From positions 2,330,182 to 2,394,181 of the forward strand of contig NZ_CP034118.1 in assembly GCF_003856495.1 (NCBI RefSeq): 64,000 nucleotides of DNA, read 5' to 3'. The DNA comes from Staphylospora marina. GTDB taxonomy: Bacteria > Bacillota > Bacilli > Thermoactinomycetales > Thermoactinomycetaceae. This document shows, one piece after another, positions 16,800 to 23,990 of the stretch (positions within the stretch are counted from its first letter, which is position 1; the number at the start of each line of letters is the position of its first letter). Made by a program: the position numbers and the translations under genes. Under the pieces are notes generated by a model. That model was not told the DNA's origin. It did no database searches and saw nothing but the letters and a program-made list of their open reading frames with translations.

Positions 16800-17150
16800 T
16801 TGTACAGCATCGTCATCAATCGTGCCCGGTTCCGACTCACCCTGTACCGGGACGGAAAGCCCGTCCGGTCGTGGCCGGTGGCCGTCGGCCGCTTGGGCCG
16901 GGAGACACCGACCGGAACCTACCGGATCATCAACAAGGTTCCGTACCCGTATTCCCGACCGGGAGGACGGATCACCGCGTACGGAACGATGTGGTTGGGA
17001 CTGTCCCGTCCGGGCTACGGCATCCACGGAACCAACAATCCCGCTTCCATCGGCCGGCGCGTGTCCCGCGGCTGCATCCGCATGCACAACCGTGACGTGG
17101 AAGAGCTGGCGCGGTTGGTTCCGATCGGCACCCCGGTCACCATCGTGTGA
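16800..17150 (+). CDS. L,D-transpeptidase, YkuD family
   Basis: 116 residues. TTG 16800 has AAAGGAGGGG at ideal spacing; TTG 16794 lies too close to it. The YkuD catalytic block HGTNNPASIGRRVSRGCIRM carries the His and the nucleophilic Cys, and the strand YSIVINRARFRLTLYRDGKP opens the domain. It would form 3-3 peptide cross-links in peptidoglycan. No signal peptide or LysM is present, which resembles the smaller YkuD proteins tied to spores, so a mother-cell or spore-wall role is possible. Confidence 0.88.
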   Translation: MYSIVINRARFRLTLYRDGKPVRSWPVAVGRLGRETPTGTYRIINKVPYPYSRPGGRITAYGTMWLGLSRPGYGIHGTNNPASIGRRVSRGCIRMHNRDVEELARLVPIGTPVTIV

Positions 17151-17156
17151 CACCCG

Positions 17157-17543
17157 TCACCAGCCGGCCCGGGGATGACGCCTCAGGCGGACATCACGAA
17201 AGAGCAGGCACGGTCTGAGATCCCTCGATCCTTCCAGCTCCTGTGACGTGATCAGCACCGAAAACGGTCGGTCCGCCTTGGGGTCCCTGAGCAGCAATCC
17301 GGCATGCTCCCGGGGAAACGCCACAGCGTAGTCCGATTCGTTTTGCATCCGGAAACAAAAGAGATACGCGTCATTTTCACGGTCATACATCCAGACATGC
17401 CGGTCTTTTTCCACGGATTGACGCACCTGGTACTGCCATTCGGGAACCGACAGGATCAGCACCGGCTTGCCGGACAGCGTCGCCCACTGCCCTTCTTCGG
17501 GCACGGCCGCTCCGCGGATTCGCGGAATGTATCGCATCGTCAT
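17157..17543 (-). CDS. Hypothetical protein
   Basis: 128 residues from ATG 17543 (AAAGGAT upstream at long spacing). The sequence looks beta-rich and soluble (PVLILSVPEWQYQV, DAYLFCFRMQNESDYAVAF) with a basic tail (RLRRHPRAGW). No known motif. It follows the alkaline-phosphatase-fold gene by 20 nt in the same direction, so the two are probably co-transcribed. Confidence 0.6.
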   Translation of the reverse strand: MTMRYIPRIRGAAVPEEGQWATLSGKPVLILSVPEWQYQVRQSVEKDRHVWMYDRENDAYLFCFRMQNESDYAVAFPREHAGLLLRDPKADRPFSVLITSQELEGSRDLRPCLLFRDVRLRRHPRAGW

Positions 17544-17563
17544 GGTCCAGACACATCCTTTGC

Positions 17564-18493
17564 TCAATCGCCCGATTTGCTTCGTTCCACCAACCGGTGC
17601 AACAAAGGAGCGATGCACATCAAATCCCAATGTTCCTCTTCTTCCGGGCGGACGGCATCCACATCCCCGATGATCAGGGTGGGAACGGGGTTCTCCGTGT
17701 GAACCGGAATCCGGAGATCTTCACTGTTCCCGTGGTCGCTCACACACACAATCGTGTCCCCGGGAGAAAGAAGCCGGTCCAGCTCTCCGAGGAACCGGTC
17801 GTAATCGCCGACGACCCGGGAAACCAGTTCCGGATCCCGCTTGTGCCCTGCCCGGTCGGTGAGGAAATACTCATGCACCACCAGGTCCGCATCCCGTCCG
17901 AGCCCCAGGAGATGGCGTGCCGCCTCTTCCGGTTCGATGGCGGGAACGTCCGGCAAATGGGTCCGGAGCCACCACCGGGTCAAATCATGATACACGGCAT
18001 TTCCCGCAAGCAAGTCTTCCAACATGCGCACCGGTTCCTTGATGGACAGGATCGCCGCCGTCGTCACCGAAATCCAGCCGCGCCGGGTGGCCGGACGGTC
18101 GAAGTATTCGGGCGTGTAGCTGTTGGCAAACGTGCCCCGCCATCCCCGCTCCCGAAACTGACGGTAGATGTTGTGCTCCGTCACCCACTCGCGCAGCCGG
18201 CGGAACGGCAATCCGCTCATGTGCCCGCCCACTTCCCGGGGAGCGTTTTTGCCCGTGAAGATGGCGGCCTGTCCGGTGGCGCTTTGCGGGACTCCCGGAA
18301 CTCCCAGATGGGCGTCGGTGGAAAGCAATTTCACGCGGTCGGTCCGATAACCGGCCGATCCCCGGCACAGGGGCCGATCGCCCAGAATGCGGCGAATGTT
18401 CGGCGGATCCAGGACAAACCAGGGATTGTATTCCGCCTCGTCCCCCAAACCGACTCCGTCGACAAACAACAGAAATACCGTGATCCTCCACAC
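17564..18493 (-). CDS. Alkaline-phosphatase-superfamily metalloenzyme
   Basis: 309 residues with the phosphoglycerate-mutase/alkaline-phosphatase layout: N-terminal metal Asp in LLFVDGVGLG, the nucleophile region GVPQSATGQAAIFTG, and metal ligands in HEYFLTDRAGH and SDHGNSEDLRIPVHTENPVP. It probably hydrolyses or transfers a phosphate or sulfate ester; the substrate is unknown. It is short for phosphopentomutase or iPGM, which have an inserted cap. The start is uncertain: GTG 18493 is the only candidate that keeps the first strand. Confidence 0.8.
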   Translation of the reverse strand: MWRITVFLLFVDGVGLGDEAEYNPWFVLDPPNIRRILGDRPLCRGSAGYRTDRVKLLSTDAHLGVPGVPQSATGQAAIFTGKNAPREVGGHMSGLPFRRLREWVTEHNIYRQFRERGWRGTFANSYTPEYFDRPATRRGWISVTTAAILSIKEPVRMLEDLLAGNAVYHDLTRWWLRTHLPDVPAIEPEEAARHLLGLGRDADLVVHEYFLTDRAGHKRDPELVSRVVGDYDRFLGELDRLLSPGDTIVCVSDHGNSEDLRIPVHTENPVPTLIIGDVDAVRPEEEEHWDLMCIAPLLHRLVERSKSGD

Positions 18494-18645
18494 CCCCCGC
18501 CGAAGGACAACCCTCTCTTCATTGTATCAGACAACCGGCGAAACTTTCGCCCGCAAGCCGATTCTCCCCTTTGCCTCCCCTTTTCCTTCCGGGCGGTGTA
18601 CAATGGAAACAGCCGAAAAGCGGAGATACAAAGGAGCGAGAAACC

Positions 18646-18963
18646 ATGACGCTTTACAGCCAACTCACCCCCCGCCAGTTGCAGGCGGAAATCGCCCGAC
18701 TGGAACGGGAGGAACGGGAAGCGGAGCAAGAGGGGCTTCCCTCCAAAGCCGCCGTCGCCCGCCAGAAGAAAAACATGGCCCGCTCGTACCTGATGGATCC
18801 GGCCACGATCCGGACCGGAACCTGGTACCGGCTCGAAGACGAGGACTCCCGCTTTTTCGTGGAACGGGTGCTCGGGGTCATGGCCTGGGGAACCCGGGAA
18901 GGGTCCCGCGTGGAAGAAGCCGTGCCCATCGCCGTGCTGAAAGAGGAAGAGTCCCGAGCTTGA
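18646..18963 (+). CDS. yfhH: YfhH family protein (DUF1811)
   Basis: 105 residues with AAAGGAGCGAG before ATG 18646. It aligns in memory with B. subtilis YfhH throughout: YSQLTPRQLQAEI, then a Q-x-G...AAVARQKKNMARSYL block, GTWYRLEDEDSRFFV and GVMAWGTREGS...EEAVPIAVL. Function is unknown; YfhH is restricted to Bacillales. The C-terminal half folds as a small SH3-like beta barrel. Divergent from the metalloenzyme gene, ends at a terminator. Confidence 0.85.
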   Translation: MTLYSQLTPRQLQAEIARLEREEREAEQEGLPSKAAVARQKKNMARSYLMDPATIRTGTWYRLEDEDSRFFVERVLGVMAWGTREGSRVEEAVPIAVLKEEESRA

Positions 18964-18992
18964 CGCCGTGATTCGACCGGTTTGTCCGCCAT

Positions 18993-19040
18993 TCATCGGC
19001 CCTCCCGGAAAAGCGGGAAAAAAAGGGCCGATTTTTTCGT
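18993..19040 (+). terminator. Intrinsic terminator of yfhH
   Basis: ATCGGCCC and GGGCCGAT outer arms, CCCG/CGGG inner arms, then six T. Confidence 0.85.
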
Positions 19041-19101
19041 GGATTCGAATATCATTCATTTCATTTGAACATACTGCACATCAGGAGGTGCCATAGAAAC
19101 C

Positions 19102-19266
19102 GTGTATTACGTGGTAAGAGATTCGGAAAAGCTCCCGCCGTCCATCATCAGCGAAGACAACTATTTTCAGTGGTACAATCCGATGAAAAAGGACCATCGG
19201 GTGGAGTTTCGCGGAACGATGAACCAGTGTTGGGATTTCATGAATTCACGTTACCCCGACCGGTGA
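19102..19266 (+). CDS. Very small protein, 54 residues
   Basis: Starts GTG 19102 behind an AGGAGG (13 nt between, slightly long). The product (MYYVVRDSEKLPPS...) is rich in Y, W and charged residues, with a central YFQWYNPMKKDHRVEF and a CWDFMNSRYP end. Nothing is recognised. Codon use, the strong AGGAGG and the following terminator at 19391-19447 argue that it is real. Confidence 0.6.
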   Translation: MYYVVRDSEKLPPSIISEDNYFQWYNPMKKDHRVEFRGTMNQCWDFMNSRYPDR

Positions 19267-19390
19267 ATGTTTTTCGGGAGCAAATTGACGGAATTGACAC
19301 GCAAATGAACGGAAGAAAAATCCGGGGAGAACCCCGGGAGACGGTTGAAAAAATTGTTTGCCGGAAGCATTCCCCGCGGGGGAAAAAGCA

Positions 19391-19447
19391 ATCGCGGGGA
19401 ACCGCACCGGCATCACCTTGTCATCCGGGATGGTTCCCGGTTTTTTT
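19391..19447 (+). terminator. Intrinsic terminator after the 54-residue gene
   Basis: CGGGGAACC pairs with GGTTCCCGG, with an inner CCGG/CCGG, followed by seven T on the + strand. Confidence 0.75.
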
Positions 19448-19449
19448 GT

Positions 19450-20397
19450 TCAGGCCCGTTTTTTCCGGACCGGCGGGAGAATTCTGTTCGGATCGATGGT
19501 TCGTTTGATTTCCCACGTGGAGGGATCTTGGTCGTCAAACTGCTCGAGGAATGCGATCACTTCCCGGGTGATCGGGGTGGGCGTGGATGCCCCGGCAGTG
19601 ACGGCCACTTTCTTTTTGCCTTTCAGCCAATCGATTTGAATCTCGGTCACATCGGCCACCCGGTACGCCTCCACTCCGGCGATCTCCTCGGCCACCTGCG
19701 CCAGGCGGTTGGAGTTGTTGCTGCGGGGATCGCCGACGACGATGACCAGATCGCATCCTTTGGCCTGCTCGGCCACGGCTTCCTGCCGCTCCTGGGTGGC
19801 CAGGCAGATCTCGTTGTGAATCTCCACGGTCGGGAATTTTTCCCGCACCTTGTTCATCAGATGGGCGGTGTCCCACTGGCTCATCGTGGTCTGGTTGGTC
19901 ACCAGCAGTTTGTCCGTATCAAAATGAAGCTTTCCGATGTCTTCTTCCTTTTCGATCAGGTGCACCCGTCCCGGTGCCACGCCCATGGCTCCTTCCGGTT
20001 CCGGATGTCCTTTCTTTCCGATGTAAATCACTTCATATCCTTCCGCCACTTTCTCCCGGATCAGATCATGCGTGCGGGTGACGTCGGGGCAAGTGGCATC
20101 CACGATCGTCAATCCCTTTTCACGGGCTTTGCGGCGCACTTCGGGAGAAACCCCGTGTGCGGTGAAGATCACCGTTCCCTCATCGATCCGATCCAGGAGC
20201 TCCAGGCGATTTTCCCCGTCCAGCGTGATGATTCCTTCTTTCTTGAACGCCTCGACGACATGACTGTTGTGAACGATCATTCCGAGAATATGGATCGGTC
20301 GCGGCAGATCCAGGTTTTTGGCGGCCTGTCTGGCCAGCACCATGGCATCCACCACACCGTAACAATATCCGCGCGGAGTGATTTTGACGACTTCCAT
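19450..20397 (-). CDS. ispH: 4-hydroxy-3-methylbut-2-enyl diphosphate reductase
   Basis: 315 residues, full length. Last step of the MEP isoprenoid pathway, reducing HMBPP to IPP and DMAPP. The three Fe-S cysteines are in PRGYCYGV (Cys12), VDATCPDV and [11 protein letters not shown]; the catalytic [17 protein letters not shown] and SSNSNRL-type (here PRSNNSNRL) motifs are intact. ATG 20397 has a GGGAAAGAG upstream. Monocistronic and divergent from the coat-like gene. Confidence 0.96.
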   Translation of the reverse strand: MEVVKITPRGYCYGVVDAMVLARQAAKNLDLPRPIHILGMIVHNSHVVEAFKKEGIITLDGENRLELLDRIDEGTVIFTAHGVSPEVRRKAREKGLTIVDATCPDVTRTHDLIREKVAEGYEVIYIGKKGHPEPEGAMGVAPGRVHLIEKEEDIGKLHFDTDKLLVTNQTTMSQWDTAHLMNKVREKFPTVEIHNEICLATQERQEAVAEQAKGCDLVIVVGDPRSNNSNRLAQVAEEIAGVEAYRVADVTEIQIDWLKGKKKVAVTAGASTPTPITREVIAFLEQFDDQDPSTWEIKRTIDPNRILPPVRKKRA

Positions 20398-20514
20398 CTC
20401 TTTCCCTCCCGCCCCCGAACACCGAATCTTTTCGGGGCTTCGTCCATCCCATTATACTCCACCGCATGAAGGCCGTCCAACCAAACGCCCGAAACTTGGG
20501 CATGTTTCTCCGGT

Positions 20515-20541
20515 ACACCCGCCTCCGCCCGTTCATACAAT
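20515..20541 (+). promoter_or_regulatory. Candidate sigma-K promoter of the coat-like gene
   Basis: A -10 CATACAAT (20534-20541) fits the sigma-K pattern CATANNNT. An AC at 20515-20516 stands 17 nt upstream as the short -35 element. Located 35 nt before the start codon. Confidence 0.5.
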
Positions 20542-20575
20542 GGAGTGTGACATCAAGACCAAAGGAAGTGAAAGC

Positions 20576-21091
20576 ATGGAGAGAAGAATGCCGCAACAAC
20601 CTGCGATGCCGCAGGAACCGCCGAAACCCGCACCTCCGGCGGCACCGATGCCACCGCACAAACACATGCCCGCTCCGCCGCCCATGCCCATGCCGCCGAA
20701 AAAGCACATGCCGGCTCCGCCACCGCCGCCCATGCCGCCGAAAAAGCATATGCCGGCTCCGCAACCGATGCCGCCCATGCCGCAAAGGCCGGCCATGATG
20801 CCGTGTCTTCCGTGCGACCCGCATGTCCTGAAGCACATGTATCACCACATGAAGATCTGCCACCGGTATGAGATGGCCATGCTCAGATGGTACATGCGCT
20901 GGTGCGCCAGACATCATCACAGGATGTACAGACGGCCCGGGCCGCCGTGCGGCTGCAGAGAGTCGTCCCGTGGCTGGGAGTCCTCCTGCCGGGGAGGCTG
21001 GAGAAGACCGAGGCATTCCCACGAGTCTCACTGCCGCGAGTCCTCCTCCCGTCGCGGTTGGATGGGAAGCTCCAGCGGCCACATGTACTGA
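20576..21091 (+). CDS. Proline/methionine-rich spore-coat-like protein
   Basis: 171 residues from ATG 20576 (AAAGGAAGTG upstream). The first half is a repeat of a P-M-P-P-K-K-H-M-P-A-P-type unit, at least three near copies that are also visible in the DNA. The middle (CDPHVLKHMYHHMKICHRYEMAMLRWY) is rich in His, Met and Cys. The tail has CRESSRGW-type repeats rich in Ser, Arg, Trp and His. This composition resembles late mother-cell coat proteins, and the sigma-K-like promoter agrees. No enzyme motif. Coat location is inferred. Confidence 0.65.
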   Translation: MERRMPQQPAMPQEPPKPAPPAAPMPPHKHMPAPPPMPMPPKKHMPAPPPPPMPPKKHMPAPQPMPPMPQRPAMMPCLPCDPHVLKHMYHHMKICHRYEMAMLRWYMRWCARHHHRMYRRPGPPCGCRESSRGWESSCRGGWRRPRHSHESHCRESSSRRGWMGSSSGHMY

Positions 21092-21095
21092 ACCG

Positions 21096-21127
21096 ACCGG
21101 GTGAACCCTTCACCCGGCGTTTTTTTC
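21096..21127 (+). terminator. Intrinsic terminator of the coat-like gene
   Basis: CCGGGTGAA pairs with TTCACCCGG, then seven T. Confidence 0.88.
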
Positions 21128-21253
21128 CGCAACGACCCGATACGCAGGGTTTCCGAACGGAGACCGCCACTTGCCTGCTCCTCCGCCGGGGAGGGCTTTT
21201 GTTTTTTCAAAAACAAAACCCCGCCGTCACAGCGAGGCACCGACCATGCATGA

Positions 21254-21367
21254 TCAATTGGCCTTGTTTTTGATCCGTTCACGGATGTAAAGCGTGGCAA
21301 GGACAAACGAAATCAGCATGAAAAAGATCAACAACCAATGCGAATCCAGAAATTCTTCGTTCAACAA
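21254..21367 (-). CDS. Single-pass membrane miniprotein, 37 residues
   Basis: TTG 21367 lies behind a GGGAGGGGG. The product starts MLNEEFLDSHW, has one membrane helix (LLIFFMLISFVLATLYI) and a basic tail (RERIKNKAN). The shape is like small Bacillus sporulation or stress membrane peptides. Composition and topology support it; the family is unknown. Converges with the coat-like gene. Confidence 0.5.
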   Translation of the reverse strand: MLNEEFLDSHWLLIFFMLISFVLATLYIRERIKNKAN

Positions 21368-21603
21368 ACCCGGTTCCCCCTCCCGAACCACAGATGCTGG
21401 TCATGGATGCTGGTTTCTTCTCTCCCCTACTATAACTGATTCATTCCGGAAGAGGAGTCCATACAAACAGAAATTCAACCAATTTTCAAAGAATAACCGA
21501 CCGGAATTCCGGGAACATATCGAATGCGGGCACGTCAACAAGCATTCCGATGCTGCCGGGCTTTTCCCCTCCGACGCCCGTGGAAGGGTCGAAAACGTGT
21601 CAG

Positions 21604-21666
21604 GATTTGAGATGTTTTTTCCTGTTTTGTCGAAAAGCAGGAAAAAGATTGCAGCCTTGTCAAATC
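21604..21666 (+). other. Nested-hairpin element in a gene-poor stretch
   Basis: GATTTGA (21604-21610) pairs with TCAAATC (21660-21666), and inside it TTTTTCCTG (21616-21624) pairs with CAGGAAAAA (21638-21646). It lies 27 nt before a strong ribosome site (AGAGGAGGGG) and ATG 21694. It could be a leader RNA or part of a small RNA. No known riboswitch signature is seen. Confidence 0.4.
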
Positions 21667-21693
21667 TCCAATCACCAAGAGGAGGGGAAGTGG

Positions 21694-21885
21694 ATGGTGC
21701 CGTTCGCGGATCTTCCCGCTGCTTGTCATCTGTTCAAGCTCGGTTACAAACATCGGGTGCTTCGTCGTCAAATCCGGCCGGTCCTGGTCGGTGCCTTGGA
21801 CAATCTGACATTCAGTCCCCTCAGACCCCGGAAAGGGAAACGCCCATCTTTCCCGATCCGAAGCGATTCGCGACCCGCTTCCTGA
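21694..21885 (+). CDS. Possible 63-residue basic protein
   Basis: ATG 21694 sits behind AGAGGAGGGG at good spacing. The product (MVPFADLPAACHLFKLGYKH..., then basic RQIRPVLVGAL) has no recognised motif and a weakly convincing proline/serine-rich end. The only other support is the + strand terminator at 22058, which implies a rightward transcript here. The remaining bases 21368-22057 hold nothing else I can support. Confidence 0.3.
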   Translation: MVPFADLPAACHLFKLGYKHRVLRRQIRPVLVGALDNLTFSPLRPRKGKRPSFPIRSDSRPAS

Positions 21886-22057
21886 CGTGTCGTTTGTCCT
21901 GCTCACCGGAAAATTTTCGATAACGTGACACAAACGGATCCTTTCTTTCGAATACTATGAGTAGCAGGCTGAATGACTCCCTCAGAGGCTCCCGGAAACG
22001 AGCGGAAATCGTTTCCATATGAGTGGTTTTGGTTTTGGTTTGTTTCAATTCATACAA

Positions 22058-22093
22058 TGAGCCCCCGTCCGCAAACGGGGGCCCTTTTTTTTC
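22058..22093 (+). terminator. Intrinsic terminator, rightward
   Basis: AGCCCCCGT/ACGGGGGCC arms followed by eight T on the + strand. In the leftward reading there is no T-run, so it does not serve the methionine operon. Confidence 0.75.
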
Positions 22094-22116
22094 GTCTGAT
22101 GACCTGACCGAAGCCG

Positions 22117-23979
22117 TCATGCCCGCATCGCTTTCCGCATCCGGTCCTTTTCCCGGATTTCGCGAATCAGCTCTTCCGTCATCCACCACCAGGAAAACGG
22201 GGTGATCAGATAGATGCCCGAAAAACATTCCATGGCATCCTTCAGCAGTTCCTTCGCCACGGCCAACCCTTCCCTGCGTCCCTCTTCCTTGTTCCGGCAT
22301 GCCTGGAGCCGCTTCAGCACCGCTTCCGGAATGCGGATCCCCGGGACTTCGTGATGGAGGAACAGGGCGTTTCGGTGTCCGGTGAGCGGCATGATTCCGA
22401 TGAACACCGGAACGCCGAGATGACCGGTGGCATCCCGGATTTCGCGGATCAGCGCGGGATCGTACACCGGTTGGGTCATGATGAAATCGGCGCCCGCCTC
22501 CACCTTCTTCTCCAACCGTCGCACCGCCGCTTCCAACCGGCGGACATGCGGATTGAATGCCGCTCCCACGATGAACCTCGCCTTCTCTTTGAGCTCTCTC
22601 CCCGAAAACGAAATGCCGTTGTTCAACTGCTTCACCATGCGGATCAATTCGAACGAACTGACATCGTACACCGAGGAGGCACCGGGCAAATCTCCCATCC
22701 GTGCCGGATCCCCCGTGACCACCAGGATCTGGTCGATGCCCAGCGCATGCAGCCCCATCAGATGAGATTGCTGGCCGAGCAGGTTCCGATCCCGGCAAGT
22801 GACATGAACCAGCGGATCCATGTCGTATTTTTGCCGCAGGATCGCCGCCAGCGCCATGTTGCTCATCCGGGCGACCGCCAGGGAATTGTCCGACATGGTG
22901 ATGGCGTCCGCCCCCGCTTCGGAGAGTTTTTGGGCTCCCTTGAGAAAACCGGAGATGTCCAAATCCCTGGGAGGACTCCATTCACAGATCACGGTTCTTC
23001 CCGTTTTCACTTTTTCGGTGATGGGAGGACGTTTCCGGCGCCGCTCCTCCGGCGGAGTGACGCGGACGGGCGTCCGGGGCTGCCCGGGAGGATTGATCCG
23101 CTTCACCGGCCGCCTTCCCCGAACCGCTTCCGCCAGACAGCGGATGTGCTCCGGCGTCGTGCCGCAACAGCCGCCCATCAGCCGCACTCCCTGCCGGATG
23201 AGGCTGTCGGCGATCTTTCCGAAGTATTCGGGCTCCGCGTCGTACCGAACCTCCCCGTCGTGAATGCCGAGCCGACCGGCATTGGGATACACACTGATCA
23301 CGACATCTTCCGGAATGACGGTCTGCTCCAGCGCCCGGAGAGTTTCCACGGGCCCCAGGCGGCAATTGATGCCGACCCCGTCCGCTCCGGCCTCCGCCAA
23401 TACGCGGAACGCCTCGGAGAGCGGAGCGGCATCGCGGGTCATGCCCACCTCCAGCATGGAAAACTGGGCGATCACGGGAAGATCGGTCAAGGAGCGGATC
23501 GCTTTCAGCGCCACCATCATTTCCTTCACGTCGAGAAACGTTTCCAGCAGGATCCCGTCCACCCCGGCATGCAACAACGCCGTCGCCTGCTCCTCGTACA
23601 TCCCCCGGTACGCGTCCTCGTCAAACACCGCCAATCTTCCGGCCAAAATCGACCCCACCGTTCCAAGCACCCACGCCTCGTCTCCGGCGGCATCCCTCGC
23701 GATCTTCACCGCTTCCCGGTGAATGGCCGTCACCTTGCTTTCCAGCCCGAACCGGGTGAGCCTCTCCCGGTTGGCCCCGTACGTGTGGGTCTGGATGACC
23801 CGCGCCCCCGCTTCCAGATAAGCCCGATGAACGGAACGGATCCACAGGGGATTCGTCAGAACGAGCTCTTCCGTACACTGTCCGATCGGAATCCCCTGTC
23901 GGTACAGCCAAGTGGCCATGGCTCCGTCTCCCACCAGCAGACCGGTGGAGAGTGCCTCCTTCAGTCCCTGACGGTTCAC
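22117..23979 (-). CDS. yitJ: Bifunctional homocysteine S-methyltransferase / methylenetetrahydrofolate reductase
   Basis: 620 residues from GTG 23979 (GAGGGGG upstream, 11 nt after metH). The N-terminal half is a homocysteine methyltransferase barrel with LLVGDGAMATWLY and the zinc cysteines in GINCRLGP and MGGCCGTTPEHI. The C-terminal half is a MetF-type FAD reductase (EWSPPRDLDISGFL, DNSLAVARMSN, VTGDPARMGD, ADFIMTQPVYD). This matches YitJ of Bacillus. It supplies 5-methyl-THF to MetH and can recycle homocysteine. Controlled by the S-box upstream of metH. Confidence 0.94.
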   Translation of the reverse strand: MNRQGLKEALSTGLLVGDGAMATWLYRQGIPIGQCTEELVLTNPLWIRSVHRAYLEAGARVIQTHTYGANRERLTRFGLESKVTAIHREAVKIARDAAGDEAWVLGTVGSILAGRLAVFDEDAYRGMYEEQATALLHAGVDGILLETFLDVKEMMVALKAIRSLTDLPVIAQFSMLEVGMTRDAAPLSEAFRVLAEAGADGVGINCRLGPVETLRALEQTVIPEDVVISVYPNAGRLGIHDGEVRYDAEPEYFGKIADSLIRQGVRLMGGCCGTTPEHIRCLAEAVRGRRPVKRINPPGQPRTPVRVTPPEERRRKRPPITEKVKTGRTVICEWSPPRDLDISGFLKGAQKLSEAGADAITMSDNSLAVARMSNMALAAILRQKYDMDPLVHVTCRDRNLLGQQSHLMGLHALGIDQILVVTGDPARMGDLPGASSVYDVSSFELIRMVKQLNNGISFSGRELKEKARFIVGAAFNPHVRRLEAAVRRLEKKVEAGADFIMTQPVYDPALIREIRDATGHLGVPVFIGIMPLTGHRNALFLHHEVPGIRIPEAVLKRLQACRNKEEGRREGLAVAKELLKDAMECFSGIYLITPFSWWWMTEELIREIREKDRMRKAMRA

Positions 23980-23990
23980 GTCTGTCCCCC

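Noticed and set aside
21535-21933. 132-residue minus-strand frame in the gene-poor stretch
   Set aside because: Low-complexity, no ribosome site, overlaps a hairpin and a better-supported + strand frame.
22019-22060. A 13-residue frame MSGFGFGLFQFIQ next to a terminator
   Set aside because: Resembles tiny YjcZ-type proteins only in its first residues, is too short and has no ribosome site.
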